Source: Gnetum montanum
Taxonomy: Eukaryota; Streptophyta; Gnetopsida; Gnetales; Gnetaceae
Length of the DNA stretch: 62,000 bases
Assembly (NCBI GenBank): GCA_015680685.1
Contig: MNCI01007821.1
Coordinates: 383,065-445,064, forward strand
Direction of reading: 5' to 3'
Shown piece after piece: positions 9,202 to 19,963 of this stretch. Within the stretch, counting starts at the first letter, position 1; each line of letters begins with the position of its first letter. The notes beneath the pieces are model-generated. The model was not told the DNA's origin and ran no database searches. It saw nothing but the letters and a program-made list of their open reading frames with translations. The position numbers and the translations under genes were made by a program.

Positions 9202-9767
9202 ACTAGGAAAGATTGAGAAGGAGCATATTCCATGCATTTCATACAATGATAATGGGTGCAATTGTATGCAAAAGATTTGGTCAATCTAGAGTACACACAT
9301 TAAGGCATGTAATTAGTGTGCACAAGAGATCAATATACAAAGATGTTTGTACACTATAGCTACAAAACAGGAGGGCACCCAGTGGCTGATAGTTGATTTG
9401 AATAGTAATACACTATGCATGGAGCCAACTGAGAGCCTAACATGTGCATATGTTGAAGGCATGGACAAAATTGAACAAGTTCATTCCCAACTCTCTGATG
9501 AAGATGATGATAACTGTTGAGGAGAGTTGGAAATCCCTAATTACTTCAAGTAGGAGCCCTTAGAACTAAAAAATTTACTAGTCAAAATGGAATATGCATT
9601 TTTAAAGAATGGAAAACTAGTCATAATTAATGCCAAACTTGCTCTTAAAAAAATGAAAAGTTTTTGAAGGTAGTTAACAAGTGGTCAACAACCTTTGCTT
9701 GGTCATATCTAGAGCTAACAAGAATCAATCTAAGGATATGTTAGCATCACATCTACATTGACCCAGC
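9202..9767 (+). other. E2 protease-RT linker, decayed
   Basis: No gene is visible. By position this is the spacer between protease and RT. The stretch 9500-9720 matches the E4 spacer at about 44690-44890 in short pieces, with stops in every frame. Confidence 0.5.
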
Positions 9768-11035
9768 CATGAAGCCTAGAAGGCAGCTGTAGAGGCAGTT
9801 GAATCCCAAATTGAAGAAAATCATCAAAGAGGAAATTAAGCAACTCCTCAAGGTGGGGTTTATCTATCCAATTGTGGATAGTAAGTAGATTAGTCCACTC
9901 GTAATTGTATGAAAGAAGGGTGGAAAATGTCAGGTCTTCATTGACTTCAGGTTGTTGAATATGGAAATATTTAAAGATCACTTTCCTTTGCCTTTTGTGG
10001 ATCAAGTATTAGACACCATATCCAGGCATCGTTATTATAGCTTTTTGGGCAATTATAATGGCTATAACCAAATACAAATTGCACCTGAAGATTAGGCTAA
10101 GAAAAACTCACAAGTCTCTAGGGGACTTTTGCATATTGTAAGATGCCATTTGGTTTATGCAATTCCCTTGCAACATTTCAATGCTTGGTCCTTAGTATCT
10201 TTCAACAATATATTGGTAGTAGTGTTGAAGTCTTCATGGATGACTTTTGCACCTATGGAGCTACCTTTGAGAAATGCTTTAATTGACTTGAGAAAGTATT
10301 GAATAGATGTGTAGAGACAAACCTATGGCTCAACTAGTAGAAGAGCCATCTCATGGTCTAAGAAGGCATTGTGCTAGGGAACCAAATTTCATAGAAAGGG
10401 ATTGAGGTAGACCTAGAGAAGATAAGGGTCATTCAAGGAATAACACATCAACTAGATACCATTAAAGATGTTTGGTCATTCCTTGGATACACTGGCTACT
10501 ATCAAAAATTCATAGAAAATTTCTCTAAGATCACAAAGCCATTAGTAGAGCTTATAAAGAAAGATGCACCTTTCATTTAGACCAAGGAATGTGAACACAC
10601 ATTCCAATAGTTAAAAGAAAAAATTATAGAAACATCAATCTTATAAGAACTAGTTGGTCTAGACCCTTCCACATCATGACAGATGCATCTAACTATGCTT
10701 TGGGAGTGGTGCTCATGTAGATGGATGATAAGAAATGTTCATATGACATCCACTGTACAAGTCAAAGTATTGTGGGAGCATAGTTAAATTACATTACTAC
10801 AAAGAAAGAACTAATGGTAGTGGTGTATGCTCTGGAAAAGTTTAAGCACTATGTGCTTAGTTACAAAATATTTGTGTATATAGACCACAGTGTAATCCGC
10901 TTCCTCATGACCAAGCTGACGATGAGCTCCCATGTTATACGATGGCTTATGATCTTGCAGGAATTTGATCTCACTATGGTAGATCAAAAAGGGATTGAGA
11001 ATGTGGTCACTAACCACCTCTCTCACTTAAGATAG
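9768..11035 (+). pseudogene. E2 reverse transcriptase and RNase H
   Basis: RT motifs are in order but spread over frames: IKEEIKQLLKVGFIYPI, FIDFRLLN, FKDHFPLPFVDQVLD, GYNQIQIAPED, MPFGLCN, then VFMDDFCTYG with the catalytic MDD kept, and WSFLGYTGYY. RNase H follows, with TKKELMVVVYALEKFKHY, YIDHSVIRFLM, RWLMILQEFDL and NVVTNHLSHLR; this last part (10814-11035) is open. The FMDDF and LLQEFDL styles are those of Athila-type Ty3/Gypsy elements. At least three frameshifts and many TAG codons make it non-functional. Confidence 0.87.
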
Positions 11036-11146
11036 GATAATAAAAAGGAGAAGAGATCGCTCTTTGATCAGTTTCCAAATGAACTCCTCTTTACAAGAGC
11101 AATAAGTGAATAAATGCCTACAAAAGAAACATGGTATAATGGCGTC

Positions 11147-11151
11147 CTCAC
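11147..11151 (+). repeat. Target-site duplication of E3, left copy (CTCAC)
   Basis: CTCAC stands directly before the E3 5' LTR and again directly after its 3' LTR (19959-19963). Removing E3 and one copy rejoins the RNase H to integrase linker of E2. Confidence 0.92.
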
Positions 11152-12018
11152 TGATGAATCGTGATTCATTAGGTTGTGATATCAGACCCTCGATATCAGA
11201 TCCACGATATTAGGTATGGGATATTGTAGCCCAAATAATGATATTGGATACACGATATCGTGACTCTTGCATGAGCTTATAAATACACATGTAGGTGCAT
11301 GAGAGGAGTCAGTCTTTAAGTTTTAGAATTAGTTAGTTTTAGAAGTTAGTTTCCTTCTAGTGCATGCCTGTAGTCTGATGATTGTAATTGTATGACATCC
11401 TTTATTCGAGTGTGATGTACTTGGACACACACATGACCGAAAATAAGGATTAAGATTACTTCATCATTGTAGCATTCACTTAGTTTGATTATTTAATTAT
11501 TATTGTTATTTATTACTTTCATAGTTAATATCTCTTCACCCTAAACTCCTTAAACATGGAATGAGTACAATTTAATCATGAGCATTTAAGTGTAACTACT
11601 TGGTAACCTAGTAGTATACCTAGGATCTATGCTTGGTAACCCCAGTGGTAGTCATGCACGAGGTCCAAGATGTGTATGGATGATTAAGGAATGGATGCTC
11701 ATCACACTTAGGCTAGCTTAGATTCTCTCTCCCTATCTCCTATTGGTTAACTCTCTCTTCCCTTTTCTCCTAGCTTAATTAAAGATTATTTCCATTGTCT
11801 CTAACAGTAGCATTAGTTTAGGAATACATCATACGCCTCACTCTTGACTAAACCATACGTGACAAATAAAATACTAGTCCAGGTGGGAAGACAACAAACT
11901 GTGATCAACGAGTGACCATCTAGATACCAAAACTAGCTTGTCTGCCGAGTTCAACCGGATCATGTGTGAAATGCTCGTATTCGTATTGATGAGTGTAGGG
12001 GTACCTTGCCACTCATCA
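11152..12018 (+). repeat. E3 5' LTR
   Basis: The LTR starts TGATGAATCG and ends ACTCATCA. U3 is short (about 126 bp) and holds five or six GATATC or GATATT motifs, several as the palindrome CGATATCG, before TATAAATA at 11278-11285. The R/U5 part contains the family motif CTTGGTAACCCCAGTGGTAG and its variants. Confidence 0.93.
11278..11285 (+). promoter_or_regulatory. TATA box of the E3 5' LTR
   Basis: TATAAATA followed by CACATG, conserved in the E3 3' LTR (19194-19201). Equivalent boxes occur in the LTRs of E2 (26638-26645), E4 (40479-40487 and 52597-52605) and E5 (57285-57292). Confidence 0.8.
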
Positions 12019-12019
12019 T

Positions 12020-12037
12020 TGGCATCGTTGCTGGGGA
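12020..12037 (+). other. E3 primer binding site (tRNA-Asp type, decayed)
   Basis: TGGCATCGTTGCTGGGGA begins one base after the LTR. It differs by a few transitions from TGGCGCCGTTGCCGGGGA, the complement of the plant tRNA-Asp 3' end, the usual Athila primer. E5 and E4 carry the same site (58244 and 41227). Confidence 0.85.
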
Positions 12038-12153
12038 TGGTGCTAGTTATTTAGATTAGTTACATCATACAAGATCACTGTAACAAAGTATTCATGATAC
12101 ATATTTTAGGAAAGAAATTAATTTGAGTTAAGTCACACAAAAAATCACACACA

Positions 12154-13734
12154 ATGTCTCTCTCACAAGATTATGATAACGTGATAACCAATAGGGTAAT
12201 TCATTGGAGAACCAATGAATTATATGATGATGAAGACAAAGTTTGGAGTACTCAATTTGATGTAGGGGTTTCCTATGAACATAAACAAAGACCACTCATC
12301 CCAAATCACAAATGCATAACATACCTAGTGATGATGAACCCCTACTGGCCACTACAAGCCTAACCGAAATACAAGAGGCCGTTTGAATATCCTGCAGGTA
12401 TTGCAAGGAAAGTCGTCTACCCAGGCTTGATTTAAACAACTATCCCAAATTTTTAGAAGGTTATGACTTAGATCCACAACATCATCTACAAGCCTTCCAT
12501 GATGCCTATGTATGGAATAACATTGATAATGGATGGAAAAAACTTAAGATCTTTCCTATGACACTCATTGGCCATGCAAAAGTATGGTATAGATTGTTAA
12601 AACCAAAATCAATCCAATGTTGGCTAACAATGGTAGAACTATTTAATGAAAGATATCAAACGTATGCAAGAGTGTTAGCCTTGAGGAGACAAATCCAAGA
12701 GTGGAAACAAACACAACATAAACCCTTGGACATGACCTTAGAAAGATATTATGCATTGTTAAACAATTGGCCAGGCCATGAGTTCTCTGAGGAAAGGCTA
12801 ATGTATCACATCATAGATGGGATCTGTAATGAAATAAGGGAGACCCTAGGGATGTACATCCAAGGTCAACTATATGAGCTATGAACTTATCAATTTCAAG
12901 ATCTTATCAAATGGGTAGCAACAGAAGAAGGAGAAATGGCTAAATGGGAGAATGCTGAAAAATCTCAATGGGACCAAAATCTCACATCGACAAAGGTCCA
13001 TAATCTAAAAGAGAAGAAATCAACTCACCTCAAGGAGGTGGAACCATATTTTCCAACACTACAATCATTGGATGAAGTTGAGGAAAAGTTCAATAAGATG
13101 ATGGAATGGATGCATAAAAATGTGGAAAATATGCCAACATTATTGAAGGTAGAGTCATGATGATTCAAGAAGTAGGACAAAATACCCTTAGACAATCGAA
13201 AAGAAGGGTTGAAAAAAATAAGAGCTCAACTGCCAATCATATGTATTGATGCAACATTTTCCTGTACGATCATCCTAAGGGCCAATGTCCAATCTTGTCA
13301 CATTTACATGAGCATTGGGGAAGAATGTTACATCCAGAGTTTGTGTAGAAATACTATGTTCAATCACAGTGGCAACAATCCCAGTATTGGGGCAGGCCAT
13401 TCCCAAACTGGTTACACCCTTTGTACAATCCGAACCTAGGTGCTTATCAAGTTCAACATCCTATTTCCTCCAATCGGGTCAACATCCTCTATCTCTCCAC
13501 ATGATTATTATGCTCTGCAATACTATCAACCCATATCCTCTCCAACATAACCACCACCTTAGATACCTTACACTTCTCCTCAATTTCAACATTCTCATCC
13601 TTCACCTCCTTCCATATCACCACCAATTGTACTCGAGGGTTTTGCACCATAGCACCAACCCATGAATGTTACTTGTGCTACTACTGATAACAGTAGTGGG
13701 GAATCTCCTTAGCATTGAAGAAACCCTTTTTTAG
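12154..13734 (+). pseudogene. E3 gag
   Basis: The likely start is MSLSQDYDN at 12154. A frame change near 12390 leads into the capsid-like region: DPQHHLQAFHDAY, AKVWYRLLKPKSI, ELFNERYQTYARV and LRRQIQEWKQ, open from 12558 to 12884, matching E5 59339-59854. Next come a Glu/Lys-rich segment and a Cys/His stretch (DHPKG, SHLHE) near 13240-13310, comparable to CEVCYYDHPKGC in E5, then Pro/Gln/Tyr-rich low complexity. It would form the particle core. Stops and at least one frameshift disrupt it. Confidence 0.8.
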
Positions 13735-14148
13735 CATGATTGTAAGAGGAGACAACAAAATTTTGAGCCCACTGTATCCTCCAACCTCGCACAAGTCCAA
13801 CACTGTGGTGCATCTTCCTCTTCAAACCCAACACCTCATGTTACCTTATTAGGGCCACCACTAAATACTCCAACAACCATATGGCCCAATGAATATAGCT
13901 CTATAGGGAGACATATCAATTCTTGCATACCATCTTATGGTCACAAGTACCATAGTGGATCAACTCCTTATAAATTAACCACATTTTATAACTTGTCCCA
14001 CTATGTCAACTCTAATCAAGTGTGTGAAGACAAATGGGGTAAGTATGACCATGTCCCAATATTTTCAACATGCAAGGATCCCAACCTTCGACTTATTAAT
14101 TCTAGTCATGCTCAACCATTTAGTTATGGGGGGTATCCCCCATTCTAA
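13735..14148 (+). pseudogene. E3 gag tail: 138-codon open stretch without ATG
   Basis: The frame stays open for 138 codons after TAG at 13732 and ends at TAA 14146-14148, in a region otherwise full of stops. Residues are Ser/Pro/His/Tyr-rich (HCGASSSSNPTPHVT, SYGHKYHSGSTPYK), with several Cys and His. I do not find this stretch in E4 or E5 gag. The end (FSYGGYPPF) overlaps the polypurine tract that in relatives follows integrase. It may be the E3-specific Gag C-terminus or a filler left by the deletion of pol. Function unknown. Confidence 0.5.
14124..14136 (+). other. E3 post-pol purine tract (PPT1 copy)
   Basis: The G-rich run aligns, with a small deletion, with TTGTGGGGGAGATGG after integrase in E2 (21261), E4 (47612) and E5 (61701). 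It marks the point where E3 rejoins its relatives after losing pol. Confidence 0.6.
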
Positions 14149-15489
14149 CAACAGAAGAATTAATACATATTTTCCTCTTCTTTAATTTTACAATTTTTTG
14201 TTTTCTATTTTTTCATCTTTCAATTTATTGTTGTTTCTTTTTTCCTTTTTTCCTTTTTGTCTTTTTACCTTTTTATGAGTAATCTCATCTAGGAACAAAA
14301 CACTCTGGTGAATCAATGGTTGAGGTGTTTTTTTATGCTATCAAGTCTCAGGTGACTGATTATGTGAACAACGAGTCCACAACATCCATCCACCGATTCT
14401 ATTAATAAGAGGTTCTACCATGGGTACAATGATATTCCTAATCATTAAAACTTGAATTAACCTTGTGTTATTATGCCTAGAGTGAAGAATGATGGACCAA
14501 GAAAGAATGGACAAGGTATGACATCAAAGGGACTTGTGGATCCTCTTTGGTGGCATTTGTAAGAGTTATGATGTAGCTTGGTTATACTAAGATCCTTGTA
14601 GATCTAACAAAAAATGGGAGTAAGAGTAATCAAAAGGCACTCAAATAGAAAAAAATAATGCTATTTTAGGAGGTCCCATTGGAAAGACATGTACCCATGC
14701 TTGAAGGTAGGTAGCTTCTCTAGATTAAGCAATACATCAAGAAAAAAATGAGTGCCACAATGTAAAATCACTCCTCCCTTGAACAAAACCCCAAGTGATC
14801 ATACACCTTGCTTTCATGGTGCTCTTACAGTGGTTCATCACTGGATGAAGTAATGCGATGTCATTGATTAGAGGAATGAACTTGGTCTTGATTTTGGAGT
14901 GATGGGAAAATGGCACACTAATCATGCCTTAGACGTGGGATTCATTGTGCCCTAAGTCAGTTACCTCATATCCGAATCTCTGCAATCCCTTCTACAAGTT
15001 GCCTCACCTCACTATTTGTGTAATTGTGAATTGTGACTCGGGTAGCATGGGATTCATATCTCATCATGGTGATATGTACATGTGTGTGTTTTGTGAGCTC
15101 AGTGTGGATTACATTTAACCCTTCTAGTGCCTACGAACATTTTAATGTGTGGCTATGCAAGGGCACTATAGGTTGGAACCTACTTTATGGAGGACCTGCT
15201 TGCGTAACCCTTGTAATTTGCACTTGTAACACATCTCCCACACATCATCTTATACCCTCTAAGTATCACCAACGTTCTTCTTTCCCTTATCATCCTTCTG
15301 GATTCAAACATTCCTATGAGCTAACACATGTTCTTTTTCCTCCTCTTCATGATTTTCATTGATAGATTTTACACCATTATACTCTTTGTGACTTTAGGAC
15401 TAGTTTGTGTTACCCTAGACCCCTTTACATTGACCTACACATCCTTAGTTTACACCTTGAAGTTTCAAAAAATTTGTAAATTTTTCAAG
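14149..15489 (+). other. E3 spacer between gag and the ORFX promoter, no gene
   Basis: AT-rich DNA with T-runs, matching in order but not closely the post-integrase spacers of E2 (21280-22860) and E4 (47650-49000). I see stops in all frames and no domain. Short open runs at 15033-15513 have no recognisable content. Confidence 0.55.
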
Positions 15490-15600
15490 TGTCCTATTTT
15501 CGATAGGACATAATATTGGGTCCCCAATATCGAGTCTGATGCGATAGCGGGTCCCTGCTAGTGGGTATGCGATATCACATCCTTAATATATATATATGAA
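15490..15600 (+). promoter_or_regulatory. E3 internal LTR-like promoter before ORFX
   Basis: A cluster of CGATA, CAATATCGA, GCGATAGC and GCGATATC motifs, with GGGTATGCGATATCAC, ends in a TATATATATATA box at 15587-15597. The same motif set, in the same relation to a TATA box, forms the U3 of E3's own LTRs (for example GGGTATATGATATCGC at about 19130). The E2 and E4 LTRs do not use it. I infer a promoter for ORFX related to the LTR. Confidence 0.6.
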
Positions 15601-15770
15601 CCCCCCATGCACATCAACATCATTTGCAACTATTCACATGGGGGAAGTTTTTCAAATTTTCTTCTACGACTTACAATTGTGCATCTCTTATTTCGATAAC
15701 CATAACTCACTTGTTAGTGCTTTGATTTTCATTCCGTCTAAACCTACTTGAACATGAAGTGTTCAACTTA

Positions 15771-15786
15771 GTTGTGGGGGAGGGGT
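15771..15786 (+). other. E3 second internal purine tract
   Basis: GTTGTGGGGGAGGGGT is preceded by CTTA, echoing the true 3' tract of E3 (TTAGTTGTGGGGGTA before 19068). It lies between the internal TATA box and the ORFX start. Confidence 0.5.
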
Positions 15787-16090
15787 ACACGCCGAATTAC
15801 ATATAAATGTTTTAAAATTCATCATCATCTGAAGAACACTATCAAGGGTAATTAGTTATAAAATAATAAACATGTGCCAAAAAAATTTCATCTCCTTATC
15901 TATACTAGGAAATTAAACTCTAAAAACACCTAAGAAAAGTGGACCAAATATCAAAATATTTTGGGGACATTTCCATAAAAATTCCTAACTTTAAAATCAC
16001 ATGGAATCATAACAAACTCATTAAGGCAAGAAGTAAGGTATAACTTAACTTTGTAAGCAAACTTACTAATGATTGGTCCCATGTGATTGC

Positions 16091-16092
16091 AG
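16091..16092 (+). promoter_or_regulatory. E3 3' splice site directly before the ORFX ATG
   Basis: TGTGATTGCAG meets ATGGCCCC with no gap. The equivalent positions read TGTGATTATAG before ATG in E2 (23425) and TGTGATTACAA in E4 (49402). Confidence 0.6.
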
Positions 16093-18891
16093 ATGGCCCC
16101 AAAGCATGGACAACAAGAAGGTTCCTCTTAAGGTGCATCAAAGAAACCCAGGAGAGGCAGAGGACAAGTGCTTGTTGAAGAACATGTAGAGTAGGAGGAG
16201 TAATTGTTTAGTATCCATCAAGAAGCCCTTGATATTGTACAACTGGGATAGGCAGAAGGAGGAGCTACTATAGTGCTTCAACAGGGACAACACCTCACAT
16301 TGCCCTTAGAATGTGTCCAGGCCATCTATGAAAGGTCCACATCAGCTATAGTGATTGTGGAATTGAACCTCAAACCTTTCATGAAATTTTCTCCTGAGGC
16401 CATTAGGGACCACCTCAAAGGGTCTCCATTATGGCCTATCCTCTCTAAAAGTGGTGCTTGGTACTTAGGAGAAATGTAGCAATTTTGGCACAATAAAGAA
16501 GAAGGAACCACAGTTGACATTTGTGGTGTGTTTGTTGATTTTTCTATCAAAGACATTTTGGAAGTGTTAAAACTTCTAAACATAGGGCTAAAGGTTGCTT
16601 TTATTTCTACTTGCTTTGATGCTGATGTGCAAAGGGTTTGGTTAGACAGGGCATATGGTAAGGAAGATAAGATATATGGAGAATTGACGTTGGAAGAGAG
16701 AATCTACTTTAAAATTGGAACTTATCACATCTTTCCCACAAAAGGATTAAATAGAATTTTGACATATGTGGCACAAGGAAGTGAAATATTGAAGGGAAAG
16801 GTTAATTCTAACTTGCCTAATCTATATTTCATGGAGATCTTAAGGTGGTTTGAAGAATGCAAGACAGGGAAGTTTGTGTTGCCCTTCCCTTGTCTCATCA
16901 AGAAGTTGTGCAAGCATGCTAGTATTTAGGGATACACCAATGACATCCTTAAAAGATCCCAAAATTCTTTGTACGCCAGACTACTGAAGCCACCAGCTGC
17001 AAGGAAAAGTGTTGGTGAGACGTTGAGGCTAGAACAAGAGTAAGAACAGGTGGTGGGGCCCACTACAACTCGACTTGCAAGGCCTAGCCAACTTCCAAGC
17101 ATGGGATCTAGTCAACAACAAGAAGCAACACCTAGCACAAGTTAGTGAGATCAACCACCGCCACTATCATAGGATTACTAATCATCGATGAGCCATCTTA
17201 GGGCCATCGCTAAGATGGTCAGTTGGGTAAGTCATGATGATGCAAATCTCTTCAGCATCATCGACGATATTGTACAATCCACTGTCTCTATACATTGTGC
17301 ATGAGGCAAGATGTCCATTTAGATAGGAGGAGGGAAGACTTATTGGTTGCACCAGATTTTAGGGAATGCTACATCCTTTCAGGTGTAATTAGAGACTGGT
17401 GAAGGGGCCACAGTGGTGATTATGCAACACCAGGATGCAGCAGGAGCTGCAGAGGTGGTCACAAGCCATATCAATAAATCTTTTAATATCCTTGTTGTGC
17501 CACTAGTAGATTTCATAGGAGCACATGATGCTCAAACTCTGGTTGGTCCCTCAATGATGCCTACGGAACATGAGGATGTGCTTGATTGATTGCTGCAAAT
17601 AGGACAGATGATGATGTCCTTGTTTAACATCCCATAGGATGTTATGGTAGCACAATTAGACCTCATCTCCACCAAAGGAAAAATGGTTATGACAGAGATA
17701 AGGGTTGAGCACGCAGAAGTGGAATTCATAAGACTACAAGAAAGGCTTGTAACCTTGCAAGTTGCACAATGGGATCCCTCTCAATTCTTTCCCATAGTCT
17801 AGTTAGACACCTTTAGGATGGAGCAACTTAACCAATTATTGGTGGAAAATAAAAGAGTGGCAAAGGAAAAAGAGAAGGCCAACTAGGATGCCTTCAAGGC
17901 ACAAGCACAAACCTATGTGCATGCCAAGGCACTCAATGCCTTACAAGAAGAAAATAAAAAACTTGTTGTCGACAATCTTCAGTTGACCTCTGTGGAGAAA
18001 CAAAAGAACGTTCTTGAAAAAAAATTTTAGCAACTACGAGAATAGTTGTTTGGGGTCAACCAAGACATGAACCATTTGGCTAGAGAAAATCGAAGCCTCT
18101 CAATGGAGGAGGTATGCACCATTTGTCAGAAGATAGCCATCGAAATAAGTGCATGGAAAAAGAAGGCCAAGTAGCATGAAAAATTAAAGGAGCATTTTTG
18201 AGACCAGGTGGGAATGTACAAGAAAGTCATTGAAAAGGAGATCCATATGGCTAAGGCCCACATAAATGCTTTTAGTGCTCAACACATTGATTGGCAAGCC
18301 ATATTGGACACATATGCATTTTCCCACCAGGTGGAACTTAAAAGCTAGGACCTGTAGATTTAGGATCTCATAGAGTACATGGAGTTGGAAAATCTATAGT
18401 ATGCCAATCTAGCCATGTTGACAGTAGGGTGCTCAAGGATAGAGCTTGAGAGGTAGGTAGCTACCATCTATGCCAAGTATGAATTAGAATTTGCAGAACA
18501 CAAGAAAACATTACAGAAGCTAGAAGTCACAAATTCTAAGTTGGAGATGATTAAAACAAGCTACCAAGGATAAAAAGATGTTGCAAAAGACTTGGCTTGA
18601 TGGCTTACAGATTCTCAAAAGTATAGGGACAAAGCCAAAGCCTATGAGGAGGAATGATGGTTATTTGTAGCTTGGTATGTCAAAGAAAATAATTTTTTTT
18701 TGCAATTACCATGCCCATGGGAGGTGCTGACTCCATAAAACATTGGAGCATTAGCATGGACAACAAAAGATCCTTGAACTAAAGAGGAGAAGCTCCAAGA
18801 ACTACTTTAACATCATCAAATCCTAAAACCTGGAGCACAGGACAAGGGGAAGCAACCCATGGAGGAGCTGCCACCACATGGAACCACATGA
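16093..18891 (+). pseudogene. E3 ORFX: 933-codon ORF in env position, plant-transposon-protein-like domain plus coiled coil
   Basis: Starting MAPKHGQQEG at the splice site, one frame runs to TGA 18889-18891 with about 33 internal stops and no frameshift. Residues 60-280 resemble the 'putative plant transposon protein' family seen in Athila-type elements: FMKFSPEAIRDHL, LTLEERIYFKIGTYHIFPT and, at the end, LPFPCLIKKLCKHASI. A Ser/Thr/Pro-rich hinge follows. Residues 515-860 are Glu/Lys/Gln/Leu-rich with heptad-like spacing, as in a long coiled coil. A conserved LPCPWEVL motif and KEEK close the protein. It sits between pol and the 3' LTR in the same sense, the place of the Athila env-like gene, but I see no signal peptide or membrane segment. 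Function unknown; a self-associating structural or transport protein is a guess. Confidence 0.75.
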
Positions 18892-19067
18892 GTTCCAAAA
18901 ATGTTTTGTAATTCTATGTTTATATCCCAATTTTATTTTTTTCAATCTCACACTGTGGCATGAATAATTTCTAGTTAGTCAATAATCCCATACCTATCCA
19001 CTATGTAATCAATGGGGCTTGTTCTGATTTTGAATCGAGGATGAGTTTTCATTTAGTTGTGGGGGTA
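18892..19067 (+). other. E3 3' untranslated region with the polypurine tract
   Basis: Short non-coding region after ORFX. It ends in TTAGTTGTGGGGGTA (19053-19067), the plus-strand primer site directly before the 3' LTR. E2 and E4 have TTAGTCATGGAGGTA at the same place. Confidence 0.8.
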
Positions 19068-19958
19068 TGATGAATTGTGATTCATTAGGCTACGATATCA
19101 AACCCCCGATATCGGATTCATGATATTGGGTATATGATATCGCAGCCCAAATAATGATATTAAATACACAATATTGTGACTCCTATGTGAGCCTATAAAT
19201 ACACATGTAGGAGCATGAGAGGAGTTAGTCTTTAAGTTTTAGAATTAGTTAGGTTTAGAAGTTAGTTTATCTCTTTTTCTCTCTCAATCCTTTCTCCCAG
19301 TGCATGCCCGCAGTGTGATGATTGTAATTGTATGGCATCCTTTATTCAAGTGTGATGTACTTGGACACACACATGACCAGAAATAAAGATCAAGATTACT
19401 TCATCACTATAGCATTCACTTAGTTTAATTATTTTATTATTATTGTTATTTATTACTTTCATAGTTAATATCTCTTCATCCTAAACTCCTTAAACATGGA
19501 ATGAGTATGACTTAATCACAAGCATTAAGTGTGACTACTTAGTAACCTAGTAGCGTACCTAGGATCTACACTTGGTAACCCCAGTGGTAGTCATGCACAA
19601 GGTCCAAGATGTGTATGGATGATTAAGGAATGGATGCTCATCGCACTTAGGCTAGCTTAGATTCTCTCTCCCTATATCCTATTGGTTAACTCTCTCTTCC
19701 CTTTCCTCCTAGCTTAATTAAAGATTATTTTCCATTGTCTCTAATAGTAGCATTAGTTTAGGAACACATCATATGCCTCACTTTTGACTAAACCATATGT
19801 GACAAAGCAAATACTAGTCCAGGTGGGAAGATAGTGAACTGCGATCAATGAGTGACCATCTAGATACCAAAAATAGCTCATTTGCAGCGTTCGATCGAAT
19901 TGTGCATGAAACACTCGTATTCATATGGTTGAGTGTAGGGGTACCTCGCTTCTCATCA
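19068..19958 (+). repeat. E3 3' LTR
   Basis: It starts TGATGAATTG and ends TCTCATCA, and is followed by CTCAC (19959-19963). It is alignable end to end with 11152-12018. It is longer partly because of a pyrimidine-rich insertion of about 30 bp near 19268. TATA box at 19194-19201. Confidence 0.93.
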
Positions 19959-19963
19959 CTCAC
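19959..19963 (+). repeat. Target-site duplication of E3, right copy (CTCAC)
   Basis: It matches 11147-11151 exactly and fixes both ends of E3. Confidence 0.92.

Larger units (their letters stand above)
8068..11151 (+). mobile_element. E2: Athila-like element, left segment (gag end to RNase H)
   Basis: This plus-strand segment runs from the middle of gag to just past RNase H. It is cut on the left by E1 and on the right by E3, which inserted after CTCAC (11147-11151). The same element resumes at 19964 with integrase. Its missing 5' LTR and early gag must lie beyond E1, left of the window. Many stops and several frameshifts show it is older than E1. Its closest relatives in the window are E4 and E5. 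Confidence 0.85.
11152..19958 (+). mobile_element. E3: complete 8.8 kb non-autonomous Athila-like element nested in E2
   Basis: Two related LTRs (867 and 891 bp), a decayed tRNA-Asp type primer site, gag, ORFX and a polypurine tract before the 3' LTR define the element, and a 5-bp duplication flanks it. There is no trace of RT, RNase H or integrase: the sequence passes from gag into the post-integrase spacer at about 14130. It therefore depended on a relative such as E2 or E4. The first 200 bp of the two LTRs differ at roughly 25 positions by eye, nearly all transitions, so it is not recent. Confidence 0.92.

Noticed and set aside
12154-14148. E3 gag as a functional host gene
   Set aside because: It lies between the LTRs, aligns with E4 and E5 gag, and carries stops and a frameshift.
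16093-18891. A recoded genetic code (TAG read as Gln) to explain stops without frameshifts
   Set aside because: TAA and TGA occur too, some stops stand where relatives have Trp or Arg, and E1 uses TAG and TGA as ordinary ends; deamination explains all of them.
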